Source of the DNA: Candidatus Wallbacteria bacterium
GTDB taxonomy: Bacteria; Muiribacteriota; JAQTZZ01
Assembly: GCA_028687545.1 (NCBI GenBank)
Contig: JAQTZZ010000001.1
Location: 62,001-126,000 of the forward strand
Length of the DNA: 64,000 nt
Reading direction: 5' to 3'
Of this stretch, positions 51,980 to 60,441 are shown piece after piece. Position numbers and translations under genes: made by a program. The notes under the pieces are model-generated. The model saw only the letters and a list, made by a program, of their open reading frames with translations, did no database searches and had not been told where the DNA came from. Numbering within the stretch: position 1 is the first letter of the stretch; every line of letters starts with the position of its first letter.

Positions 51980-53385
51980 TCAGAGTCAGATTTGCACCAT
52001 CTCCAACCGGATATCTACATGTCGGCGGGGCAAGGACCGCTTTATACAACTGGCTTTTTGCTAAAAATCAGGGTGGCAAGTTTTTTCTGCGGGTTGAAGA
52101 TACTGATCTTGAGCGCTCCAGCACCGAGATGGTGGATGTGATCATAGACAGCATGAAGTGGCTGGGACTTTCCTGGGACGGGGAAATTGTCTATCAGACC
52201 AGTAGAATTAACCGATACAGGGAAGTTGCTGAGAGACTGGTGGCAGAAGGGCGGGCCTATCGCTGTTTCTGCAGCAAAGAAGAGCTGGACCGGGCCCGGG
52301 AAATCTGCGAAAAAAAAGGCGAAACATACAGATACGACGGCCGCTGCAGGGAGAGGAAGGAATCCGGCGATGGTCTTTCTGCCATCCGCCTTAAGGTAGA
52401 TCCTGCCGGGGAAACATTTTTTACGGATAGGATCTACGGCGAGATCAGAGTGAAAAACAGCGAGCTGGATGATTTCATCATTCTGAGGAGCAACAATAGT
52501 CCCACTTATAACTTTGCAGTAGTGGTCGACGATGCAGACATGGAGATCACCCATGTGATCCGAGGCAACGATCATCTTTCCAACACCCCGAAGCAGCTGA
52601 ATATTTATGCTGCTCTTGATCATGTCGCACCCCAGTTTGCCCATCTTCCGATGATCAATGGACCTGATGGAAAAAAGCTGTCCAAGCGGCACGGAGCTCA
52701 GTCTGTAGAGGCTTTCCGTGAAATGGGAGTGCTGCCTGAGGCCCTGGTGAATTATCTGGCCAGATTGGGCTGGTCTCATGGCGACGAGGAGATTTTTTCA
52801 GTACCTGACCTGATCGGAAAGTTCAGCCTTGACAATGTGAATAAATCCGCTGCGATTTTTGACACGGAAAAGCTTTTCTGGCTTTCTGGGCGGCATCTGA
52901 AAAAAGCCGACCCTGAGCTGGTTTTTTCTCTGGTACGGACATATCTTCTGGACAAAAGGCTTGCACAAGAGCGGGAGATAACGGAACAGGAAGCAGATCT
53001 GCGGAGGCTGATCGGTTATGCGAGGGACCGGCACCGCACTGTGAACGAACTTTCGGAAGCACTTGTTTTCTATTTCACAGAGCTGGAATTTGAACCTGAG
53101 AAGGCGGAGAAACATTTCACTTCCAAAGGGGTGGAACTCTGGGAAAAAATTTTTCTGCAATTCGCCAATCTCCCGGACTATTCTGAAGAAACTGTAGAGC
53201 GTGAAATGAGGAGATTTCTCGGACAGATAGGCTGTTCACTCAAGGAAATTGCTCAGCCGTTGCGATACGCCCTGACTTTTTCCGAGGCGAGTCCGGGACT
53301 GTTCGAAACAATCTCCTGTCTCGGCAGGAAAAAAAACCTGGACAGAATTGAAAGAGTCATCGAATACATCAAAGAACGCGAATGA
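51976..53385 (+). CDS. gltX: Glutamyl-tRNA synthetase
   Basis: The 469-residue class I synthetase charges tRNA-Glu (and possibly tRNA-Gln). The HIGH-type motif PSPTGYLHVGG is at residues 8-18, and the KMSKS-type motif KKLSKRHG near 233-240. Catalytic domain, CFCSKEEL segment and C-terminal helical anticodon domain are all present; length is typical. It is embedded by ATGA overlaps between a prepilin gene and thiN, an unusual neighbourhood. Confidence 0.96.
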   Translation: MIRVRFAPSPTGYLHVGGARTALYNWLFAKNQGGKFFLRVEDTDLERSSTEMVDVIIDSMKWLGLSWDGEIVYQTSRINRYREVAERLVAEGRAYRCFCSKEELDRAREICEKKGETYRYDGRCRERKESGDGLSAIRLKVDPAGETFFTDRIYGEIRVKNSELDDFIILRSNNSPTYNFAVVVDDADMEITHVIRGNDHLSNTPKQLNIYAALDHVAPQFAHLPMINGPDGKKLSKRHGAQSVEAFREMGVLPEALVNYLARLGWSHGDEEIFSVPDLIGKFSLDNVNKSAAIFDTEKLFWLSGRHLKKADPELVFSLVRTYLLDKRLAQEREITEQEADLRRLIGYARDRHRTVNELSEALVFYFTELEFEPEKAEKHFTSKGVELWEKIFLQFANLPDYSEETVEREMRRFLGQIGCSLKEIAQPLRYALTFSEASPGLFETISCLGRKKNLDRIERVIEYIKERE

Positions 53386-54011
53386 AGCGGGCACTGCTTT
53401 TTTTGAACGGGGAGAAGGGAGTGGTTCCGCTGGAGCACCAGTATGACATGGTGCTGGCCTGTGACGGCGGGTGCCGTGTAGCACGGAGAAATAGTGTGAA
53501 ACCGCAGATCGTGATCGGAGACCTGGACTCCCTGCCGCAGAACCTGCTGGATTGGCTCGATCACAGCCTGATCATCCCGTATCCTGAGCAAAAAAACCTG
53601 TCAGACGGGGAATTGGGGGTAAAATACCTTCTGGGCTGCGGTTTTGACTTGATCGATGTGGTAGGCGCAGTGGGGGGACGTCTGGATCAGAGCTTGACCA
53701 ACCTGCTGCTCTGCTCTGAGCACCTTGGCAAAGCCGAATTCAAGCTGCTGACTCCCCTTGAGACCGGTTATTTTCTGGGCGGGCTGCGCAGTAGTATCAG
53801 GCTGGAACTTGATCCTGGCACTCTTTTTTCACTGGTTCCCCTTACCCAGGTCAGGATCGGCAAATGCACAGGTGGGAAATATCCACTGGAGAGGAAGAGA
53901 CTTTTCCCCGGCAGTTCATATACAGTAAGCAATCAAATAAAAGCAGGGCGGCTGGAAATCGAGGTTGAATCAGGCAGGCTGCTGCTCTGCGTCAGCAGAA
54001 AAAGGAGATAG
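53382..54011 (+). CDS. thiN: Thiamine pyrophosphokinase
   Basis: The 209-residue ThiN/Thi80 enzyme transfers pyrophosphate from ATP to thiamine. Family motifs are ACDGGCRVARRN, PQIVIGDLDSLP, the PEQKNLSDGELGVKY segment (usually EKDxTDxE, so partly changed) and GAVGGRLDQSLTNL. The C-terminal beta-sandwich follows (GTLFSLVPL, VSNQIKAGRLEIEV). It overlaps gltX by four bases and is followed nine bases later by a permease. No thiamine riboswitch is seen, so it is probably salvage. Confidence 0.9.
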   Translation: MKRALLFLNGEKGVVPLEHQYDMVLACDGGCRVARRNSVKPQIVIGDLDSLPQNLLDWLDHSLIIPYPEQKNLSDGELGVKYLLGCGFDLIDVVGAVGGRLDQSLTNLLLCSEHLGKAEFKLLTPLETGYFLGGLRSSIRLELDPGTLFSLVPLTQVRIGKCTGGKYPLERKRLFPGSSYTVSNQIKAGRLEIEVESGRLLLCVSRKRR

Positions 54012-54020
54012 GAGAAGGAA

Positions 54021-55148
54021 ATGGAAGAACAAGGCACGAAACACGCATCTGCTTTTCTGTTAATCCTTTTGCTGGGAGCTTTAGGGTTGTTCGGAATGCT
54101 GCTGTTTATTTTTTTTACTCCCCTGTTTTTTTCATTGCTGCTTGCAGGTATCTTTCATCCACTGTATGAGAGGGTCCTGATCCTTATTGAACGGAAAACC
54201 ATCAGGCGAAAAGACAAAAATCTGCTCAGAAATTTTCTCTATTCCACACGCAGCTCACTGGCTGCTCTGATTATAGTGATCCTGATCATACTGCTGGTAC
54301 TGATTCCCTTTTTTTTCGTGGGAGCACTTTTTGTGAACGAAGCGAGTGAAGTCTACACACAGGTCTCAGAAGAAATGCCTACAATGGCCGGCTGGCAGGA
54401 ACTGCTGGACAAAAGCCCGACGCTCAAGAAAGCTTACGATTACATGACTCTAAAATTCAAGACAGACAAGCAGAATCTGGCGGAACAGTTGATGCCGGTG
54501 CTGAAAAAGATTGCTGACGGGATCCTGGGCTTTGGTGCAAGCATTTTCGGCAACCTGATCCTGGTGGGCATTGATGTTTTCATGCTGCTGCTCGCTGTTT
54601 ATTATCTGCTTCAGGACGGAAAAGAACTCGGAATCTTTCTGATGCGGCTTTCACCCCTTAAATCCCGCGACGAACTCAAAATTTACGAAATGTTCACAGT
54701 GATGGGCAAAGGAGTGATTATAGGCAATACCGTTTCGGCAGTTGCCCAGGGCCTGCTTGCTGCGCTGGGATTTTTCATCTTCGGCGTGCCAAAGCCGGTT
54801 TTCTTGTTCGTTCTGACCACCTTTTTTTCGCTGATACCGTTTCTGGGGCCGTCCCTGGTCTGCATTCCTGCAGTGGCGTATCTTTTCTATATCAAGAGCT
54901 ATCTGAACGCCATTCTGCTGCTGGCCTATACTTTGCTTTTGGTGACAACGATCGATCATTTTGTCAAACCGATTTTCATCGGCGGCAAGCTCAAGATCCA
55001 CCCTTTCCTGATCCTGATTTCAATCATCGGCGGACTGGAAATTTTCGGGATGATGGGTATTTTCTATGGACCGCTGATCGTGACCGTCTTCCAGACTCTG
55101 GCTGAAATTTACATGTGCGAAAGTGAGGAGAGATCCGCTGCGCAGTGA
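54021..55148 (+). CDS. AI-2E family (PerM-like) membrane protein
   Basis: The 375-residue protein has about eight TM helices in the AI-2 exporter family layout: two N-terminal helices (FGMLLFIFFTPLFFSLLLAG), a large loop, then the conserved GNTVSAVAQGLLAALGFFIF and FFSLIPFLGPSLVCIPAV segments and the end FIGGKLKIHPFLILISIIGG. Members transport diverse solutes or protons; the name does not predict a substrate. GGAGAAGG precedes the ATG. It appears to end the operon beginning at the prepilin peptidase. Confidence 0.85.
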   Translation: MEEQGTKHASAFLLILLLGALGLFGMLLFIFFTPLFFSLLLAGIFHPLYERVLILIERKTIRRKDKNLLRNFLYSTRSSLAALIIVILIILLVLIPFFFVGALFVNEASEVYTQVSEEMPTMAGWQELLDKSPTLKKAYDYMTLKFKTDKQNLAEQLMPVLKKIADGILGFGASIFGNLILVGIDVFMLLLAVYYLLQDGKELGIFLMRLSPLKSRDELKIYEMFTVMGKGVIIGNTVSAVAQGLLAALGFFIFGVPKPVFLFVLTTFFSLIPFLGPSLVCIPAVAYLFYIKSYLNAILLLAYTLLLVTTIDHFVKPIFIGGKLKIHPFLILISIIGGLEIFGMMGIFYGPLIVTVFQTLAEIYMCESEERSAAQ

Positions 55149-55179
55149 ATTCAAGCCATGAAAATCGGGCTGCCACCTG

Positions 55180-55227
55180 AAAACAGGACAATTTGTAACT
55201 TGAACCTGATCAGACTGAATTTATAAT
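55180..55227 (+). promoter_or_regulatory. Shared CAATTTGTAACTTGAA site and promoter
   Basis: The first 21 bases (55180-55200) are identical to 59447-59467 before the papain-like gene; the core CAATTTGTAACTTGA also matches 7719. TTGAAC (55200-55205), 16 bp, TATAAT (55222-55227) forms the promoter, so the site overlaps the -35. Confidence 0.6.
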
Positions 55228-55270
55228 CAATATTAGGTCTGAAAAATTCTACCTGTGAGGAGTATTGATT

Positions 55271-56602
55271 ATGAAGACAATGCGATTCCTGATCTTAATT
55301 ATTTTTTTGATGTCAGTTCCCGTTATTTATGGAGCTGAGACATCTCGCGCAATCGACGGGCTGGACCAGGAAAAAGAATGGTCAATCATGATTTACAGTT
55401 CCCTGGATGTCGAAGACTGGCTGGAATCTGCTTTTTTTGACGAACTGACTCAGTTCAGCAAGATCAGGGCTGCAGGTGATACAGTTCACATCGTGGCTCA
55501 GGTGGATTTCCGAACTGATGAAAAGAAGCCTTCTGAACGTTATTATTTCAAGGATCAGCAGATGATCTCTCTGGAGAAACTTGAGAATTATAATGCTGGG
55601 GACCAGCAGGTATTCGCAGATTTCCTGCGCTGGGGAATGAAATTCCCGGCAAAACACAGGATGCTCATCATCCAGTCCCACGGCAGCAGCTGGATGTCCT
55701 TTGCCGGCCCCACACTACCTGAACACCCGGTGGCAAGCAAGTCTTTCTCATACGACGACGGCAGCAACGATTGCCTGAACATTTTCGAGGCTACAGGCGC
55801 TTTCCGAGAAGTTTTGAACGGCAGAAAGATCGATATCCTGGCTTTCCGCGCTTGCATGATGGATCAGATCGAAACCGCTTATCAATACAGTCCTTTTTTT
55901 GATTATTTTGTGGGAAGCGAAACTGTGCAGTTTGCAGATTCAGATTACAAACTCGGCCCTGCTTTTCAGGAAGCCCTGGAAAAATCAGGCGTTTCTCCCA
56001 GGGATCTGGCGGTCTCCATCTATGAGACTTTTCTCGAACCGAATCTGAAAAGCTACTCTTATAGTATGCTGTACCATACGATGTGCGGCGGATCTTTCAA
56101 AATGGCCTGCTTGGATCTCGGCAAACTGAGAGAAGCTGCACCGAAATTCCTGGAATTGAATTCAATTTTAACTAGCGGCCTTGATTCCAGCGACAGGGAA
56201 AACTACAGTTCTGCTCTTTTAGGATCAAGGAAAAAGGCCGTCAAAATGGGTGGAACTTTAAGTAAACTGTATGCTGACTCCGATGATTACGAATTTGTGG
56301 ATCTTGGATCATTCTTAGATAAATTTGCTCTCGAATGCGGGACTTTAATTTCGATCTCAGATCAAAAAGAAAAGATCGTGTCTCTGTGCAGCCAGTGCCG
56401 GGAAGCTCTCACTCAAGCCACGGTTCAATGTTATCCTTCCCCCGAACTGGAAGGAATGTATACGGCAGCCACATTCATAATGCCGCAAAAAAATAAGATG
56501 GTGCAATACTATCTGAAGAACCTTGAGCCTGTTTTCCAGGAAATGGATTTCTGCAGGGATACGAACTGGGATGTGGTTCTGCACAAACTATACGTCCAGT
56601 GA
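55271..56602 (+). CDS. Secreted clostripain-like peptidase (C11)
   Basis: The 443-residue protein has a signal peptide (residues 1-20, FLILIIFLMSVPVIYG) and the C11 peptidase fold of Arg/Lys-specific cysteine proteases. The catalytic pair is H137 in IQSHGSSW and C195 in DILAFRACMMDQIETAYQ; the nearby DDGSNDCLN loop could bind calcium. C11 enzymes are usually self-activated after secretion. It has GAGGAG before the ATG and the shared promoter site, and lies immediately upstream of the third STAND regulator in the same direction. Confidence 0.9.
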   Translation: MKTMRFLILIIFLMSVPVIYGAETSRAIDGLDQEKEWSIMIYSSLDVEDWLESAFFDELTQFSKIRAAGDTVHIVAQVDFRTDEKKPSERYYFKDQQMISLEKLENYNAGDQQVFADFLRWGMKFPAKHRMLIIQSHGSSWMSFAGPTLPEHPVASKSFSYDDGSNDCLNIFEATGAFREVLNGRKIDILAFRACMMDQIETAYQYSPFFDYFVGSETVQFADSDYKLGPAFQEALEKSGVSPRDLAVSIYETFLEPNLKSYSYSMLYHTMCGGSFKMACLDLGKLREAAPKFLELNSILTSGLDSSDRENYSSALLGSRKKAVKMGGTLSKLYADSDDYEFVDLGSFLDKFALECGTLISISDQKEKIVSLCSQCREALTQATVQCYPSPELEGMYTAATFIMPQKNKMVQYYLKNLEPVFQEMDFCRDTNWDVVLHKLYVQ

Positions 56603-56615
56603 GCTGAAGCATTCC

Positions 56616-56644
56616 TGGATTTTGCGGATCGTTTTTCCTATAAT
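56616..56644 (+). promoter_or_regulatory. -10 element of leaderless STAND gene
   Basis: Consensus TATAAT (56639-56644) is six bases before ATG 56651. The -35 (TGGATT at 56616-56621, 17-bp spacing) is poor, suggesting need of an activator. Confidence 0.5.
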
Positions 56645-56650
56645 TTCCAT

Positions 56651-59347
56651 ATGCCCACCTTTTCCGCTCCAGCCAATTTTTTCGGCAGGGACCAGGAATT
56701 CAGCACAGCTGTTTCCGGGCTTCTGAAGCACAGTGTGATTGTCATATCCGGTATCGCAGGATCCGGCAAGACTTCGTTCGGCCTCAAATTTGCTGCTCAT
56801 TTGAATCGAAAGGAAACCTACAGAGACAGAATTTTATGGGTTAATTGCAGGCAGGGCTTTGATGCTGAAAATATAGTCTCCGAGATCAGCCGGTGTGTCC
56901 AGGGAATCTGCGGAACAAAAATGTCTCTGCCTGAAAGTCAGCCCAGTTCGCTTGAAAATCTCATGAAAATCCTGGAGCAGAATCACCTGCTGCTTTTTAT
57001 TGATGATTTCCATCTGATTCCTGACAGCTTTTTCGAAAAGTTCGTTGAAGCCTGTGTAAAACATCTCGGACAGGGAAAAGTCATTATTCTGACCAGGAAA
57101 AGGCATTCTGGAGAGCAGGCAGGAATCCTGAAGATTGTTCTCGGGAGAATGGAGTTTCAGGATGCTGCCATCATGATGGATTCATATCTTGAGTTTCATG
57201 AAATGGCAAAGATCCCGGAAAGGATCAAACTGGAGCTTTACAGGAAAACGGGCGGGCATTCCTTTTCCCTGAAGCTGATGATCGGGCTGATAGCGTCAGG
57301 CGGATATCTGCCTGAAAACCTGACTGACGATTCCTCGGATTTCATGGTAGAGCGTGAGAAACGGCTGATAGATCAGATCTGGGAGAAGCTGACTGATCCC
57401 GAACAGGAAACCTTGAAACGTCTGTCGGTTTTCAGAGTGCCTGTTTCAGTCGATCTTTTACCTTGTAAAAAAAAGCCTGTTCTTCAAAAACTGCTGAATC
57501 AATACCTTATCGAAATCAGCCCTTCCGGTGTTTCGGTCCACGATCTGCTCAGGGAGTATGCGGCAGATAGAACTACGGCTGAAGAGAAGATCCTGTTTAA
57601 TCGTGAAGCTGCTGAAATTTTCTCTTGGGTGAGCGGAATCAATCCGCCCGGATTGATCGAAGCTTTTTATCACTATCAGAATTCAGCAGATACCGAGAAA
57701 GCTGTGGACACTGTCCTGCTGCTGGGAAAGAAACTGCTGACCTTGAATGAAAATACGGAAAATTTTTCCCGTATCCTGTCCATTACCCTGAAAATGGGAG
57801 GGAAATATCGACGCCAGGAATTGTTGAGACTAAAGGCTGAGACTCTGCTTCTATCCAGACCTGAAGAAATGAAAGAGATTCTGCCTGAAATTGGTTCGAC
57901 CCATGTCCGCGAACTGCTGAGCGGAGAAATGCAGCTGCAACTCAATCGTTACAGCGATGCAGTGGTCCATTATCGCAAGGCCTTGAAGAGATCCGAATCA
58001 ATCGAGGATGTAATCAGTATCAGGATGCAGCTTGGCGTTTGCTACAACCATCTGGGAGAAACCAAACTCGCAAGCCGCTGTTTCGCCGAATCTGCCCGCA
58101 GACTTGATCAGACCGCGGACTTTCTGCTCAAGGCAAGAGTATATCAGAGTTACGCACAGTTTTTGCAGTTCAGAGGAAAGATGCAGAAGTCACTGGAGTA
58201 CCTGGAAAAATCCGGACTCATTTTCAGGAAGGCCGGGGCTTTCGGACATCTGGCGGACAGTCTTCATGCCAAGGCCTATGCCCTGCGCGATCTCTGGAAA
58301 CTGGACGAGGCGATCCTGATCCTGAAAAAAGCGGTCAGCATCAACAGAAGACACAGGGCATTGCGCCGGATGGTCAGAAATTACAGCCTTCTGGCCTGTA
58401 CCTATTGCCTGAAGAAGCAGTATACGGACTCGATCAGCATGCTCAGAAAAGCGGCCAGGATCGCGGAAAAATTCGACTGGACCAGGGAGAAGGCCATACT
58501 TTACAGGGGATTGGGCGAGACCTATACCATGATCAGCGACCGGTCCGAAGCAGAACTCAACTTTCAGAAGGCTTTTACACTGTTCGGAAAGATCGAATCT
58601 CCCGATGAATCAGTCTGGACTGATCAATGTTACGGGCAGTTCCTGCTTTTTTTTGACGAACCTGGCAAAGCTGCCGTTTTTTTTGAAAAAGCCAGGAAGT
58701 TTTCCATCCGGAGCGATTGCGCGGAAATGAAGGTGTTTTCAAGCTATTTTCTGGCAAAGGCTCACGGAATGCTCGGAAACGAAATTCCGGAAAAAGCCTA
58801 TGGAAAGGAATTCGAGGAATCCATCCTGGTGCTTGCCCCCGGGCAGCAGAAACGGACCAGATACGACCTGGAACTGTTCGAGGAAGCCCTGGGGAAGAGC
58901 CGGAAAAAATTCGTCTTGATCACCAATCAGGGAAAGAGGGAATTGCCGCTGTCCGAGCTGGAGAAGGCCGGACGAGTGAAGGGAAAACATGAATTTTATC
59001 TTGATTTTATCAACCGGGAAATGCTGGTAAAAGAAAAAAACATCAAAATTTTCAAAAAAAAGAGGCTGGCTGCCCTGCTGTTCGAACTGGTCAGGGAACC
59101 TGGAAAAATCCTCAAATCACAGCTTCTTTTCGAAAATGTTTTTGCCAGAAAATTCGATTTCAGGATCGACTCAGACCTGATCAGGAAAAAAATTTATCTG
59201 CTCAGGTCACTTGTAAATGACAATAAAACCGAGCGTTTCATCCGTTCAGCTCCCGAAAAAGGAAGCTATTTTTTCAACAGCAATCTCGATTTCTGCATAA
59301 TTTATTTCAGGGATTATTCTCCCAGTTCAAGTTCAAGATCTTATTGA
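56651..59347 (+). CDS. STAND NTPase-TPR regulator, C-terminal winged helix
   Basis: This third paralogue has 898 residues. The N-terminus NFFGRDQEFSTAVSGLLKHS precedes P-loop GIAGSGKTS (34-42), Walker B LLFIDDFHLIP near 118, and TGGHSFSLKLMIGLI as the GxP motif. From about 330 to 740 are TPR-like repeats (SYAQFLQFRGKMQKSLEYLE and others). The C-terminal winged helix is recognisable (EMLVKEKNIKIFKKKRLAAL, LLFENVFARKFDF, DLIRKKIYLLRSLVND) but more diverged than in the other two. The tail NSNLDFCIIYF repeats the [FYH]CII ending of the paralogues. Leaderless start as for its paralogues. It stands between a C11 and a papain-like secreted peptidase. Confidence 0.82.
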   Translation: MPTFSAPANFFGRDQEFSTAVSGLLKHSVIVISGIAGSGKTSFGLKFAAHLNRKETYRDRILWVNCRQGFDAENIVSEISRCVQGICGTKMSLPESQPSSLENLMKILEQNHLLLFIDDFHLIPDSFFEKFVEACVKHLGQGKVIILTRKRHSGEQAGILKIVLGRMEFQDAAIMMDSYLEFHEMAKIPERIKLELYRKTGGHSFSLKLMIGLIASGGYLPENLTDDSSDFMVEREKRLIDQIWEKLTDPEQETLKRLSVFRVPVSVDLLPCKKKPVLQKLLNQYLIEISPSGVSVHDLLREYAADRTTAEEKILFNREAAEIFSWVSGINPPGLIEAFYHYQNSADTEKAVDTVLLLGKKLLTLNENTENFSRILSITLKMGGKYRRQELLRLKAETLLLSRPEEMKEILPEIGSTHVRELLSGEMQLQLNRYSDAVVHYRKALKRSESIEDVISIRMQLGVCYNHLGETKLASRCFAESARRLDQTADFLLKARVYQSYAQFLQFRGKMQKSLEYLEKSGLIFRKAGAFGHLADSLHAKAYALRDLWKLDEAILILKKAVSINRRHRALRRMVRNYSLLACTYCLKKQYTDSISMLRKAARIAEKFDWTREKAILYRGLGETYTMISDRSEAELNFQKAFTLFGKIESPDESVWTDQCYGQFLLFFDEPGKAAVFFEKARKFSIRSDCAEMKVFSSYFLAKAHGMLGNEIPEKAYGKEFEESILVLAPGQQKRTRYDLELFEEALGKSRKKFVLITNQGKRELPLSELEKAGRVKGKHEFYLDFINREMLVKEKNIKIFKKKRLAALLFELVREPGKILKSQLLFENVFARKFDFRIDSDLIRKKIYLLRSLVNDNKTERFIRSAPEKGSYFFNSNLDFCIIYFRDYSPSSSSRSY

Positions 59348-59355
59348 GCTTTTAC

Positions 59356-59415
59356 CTGGTCAATGAAGCATTTCCAATTGAGATTATGGCCTGTAGAGCG
59401 GGTTGCATTGACCAG
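59356..59415. promoter_or_regulatory. Inverted repeat downstream of STAND gene
   Basis: CTGGTCAATG (59356-59365) and CATTGACCAG (59406-59415) are exact inverted repeats 40 bases apart. A smaller ATTGAT/ATCAAT pair follows. No T-run is present, so an operator or spaced binding site is as likely as a terminator. Confidence 0.4.
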
Positions 59416-59446
59416 TTAAAGATCATTATTGATTGCAAAGATCAAT

Positions 59447-59495
59447 AAAACAGGACAATTTGTAACTGGAATCGCGGCCTGATCCGTTGAATAAT
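59447..59495 (+). promoter_or_regulatory. Shared CAATTTGTAACT site and promoter
   Basis: The 21 bases at 59447-59467 are identical to those at 55180-55200. TGGAAT (59467-59472), 17 bp and AATAAT (59490-59495) may be the promoter. CCTGATC also occurs a few bases downstream at both loci. Confidence 0.55.
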
Positions 59496-59532
59496 CAGAT
59501 CAGACCAAATATCGACGGCATTGGAGGAAATC

Positions 59533-60441
59533 ATGATTGCAGCACCTTTTTTGTTTAGAAATTTATTGCTGGTCTTTATTTCAGCATCCTGCTTCGCGGC
59601 AGTTTGCACAGAGAGCGCAGTAGATCTGCGGCCTCTTCTTTCAGAAGTCAAGAATCAAGGCGATCGGAACACCTGCAATGTATTCGCTGCTACAGCACTG
59701 ATGGAATATGTGATCTGGAAAGAAGCAGGTGAGACAATCGATCTGTCTGAGGCGTATGCTTACTGGGCTGCCAAGAAGCATGCCTTGGATAATGATTTCT
59801 TGAAGGACGCATATCTTGGGGATGACGCCTTAGCAGGTTATCTGGCTGTGACTGCCTATCGATACGGCAGCATGAAGGAAGAGGAATGGCCATATGGGAA
59901 CCAGAACTGGCAGCAGACCCACAATCCGGGCTGCGTGATTACCGAAAGCGGGAAACCCTGCATGGAATGTTTTACAGGGACTCCGCCTGCTGAAGCGCAA
60001 GTTTTGATTTACCGGGCTGAGCCTGTTTTCATCGAACGGGACAAAATAGGCGAGTTCATTCTCTCTGAAAAAAAGCCGGTTGTTTTCAATATCTGGTGGT
60101 ACAGCAAGGCTGTGGATGAAAAAACCGGAGATTTTCACATGCCCTCAGGCTATGAATTAAGTGACAGAGGTGGACATGTGATCCTGCTGGTCGGGTATGA
60201 CAGGGAAAGCCGGAGATTTTTATTCAGGAACAGCTGGGGGCCTGGCTGGGGGAACAACGGTTACGGAACGCTTCCCGAGGAATACATCCTGAAGCATTAC
60301 GAAGCCAATCAACTGCAGGATTTACTCAGTCAGCCTGGTATCTCTCCTGAAGTCAAAGATTACATCATAAAGTGCGGGCAGGGCGCGTCTGCTAAGCTGA
60401 AGAAAAATTTATCAGATGGGAAGGCAGCCCAGGGCTCCTAA
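59533..60441 (+). CDS. Secreted papain-like cysteine protease (C1)
   Basis: The 302-residue protein has a signal peptide (residues 1-22, LLLVFISASCFAAVC) and a C1A domain without a long propeptide. Catalytic C48 is in KNQGDRNTCNVFAATA, after the oxyanion-hole Gln of NQG; H215 is in GGHVILLVGYD and N233 in FRNSWGPGWGNNGYG. The propeptide is missing, so activity may be controlled otherwise. GGAGG is five bases before the ATG. Its 3' end overlaps the convergent gene by 30 bases. Confidence 0.9.
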   Translation: MIAAPFLFRNLLLVFISASCFAAVCTESAVDLRPLLSEVKNQGDRNTCNVFAATALMEYVIWKEAGETIDLSEAYAYWAAKKHALDNDFLKDAYLGDDALAGYLAVTAYRYGSMKEEEWPYGNQNWQQTHNPGCVITESGKPCMECFTGTPPAEAQVLIYRAEPVFIERDKIGEFILSEKKPVVFNIWWYSKAVDEKTGDFHMPSGYELSDRGGHVILLVGYDRESRRFLFRNSWGPGWGNNGYGTLPEEYILKHYEANQLQDLLSQPGISPEVKDYIIKCGQGASAKLKKNLSDGKAAQGS

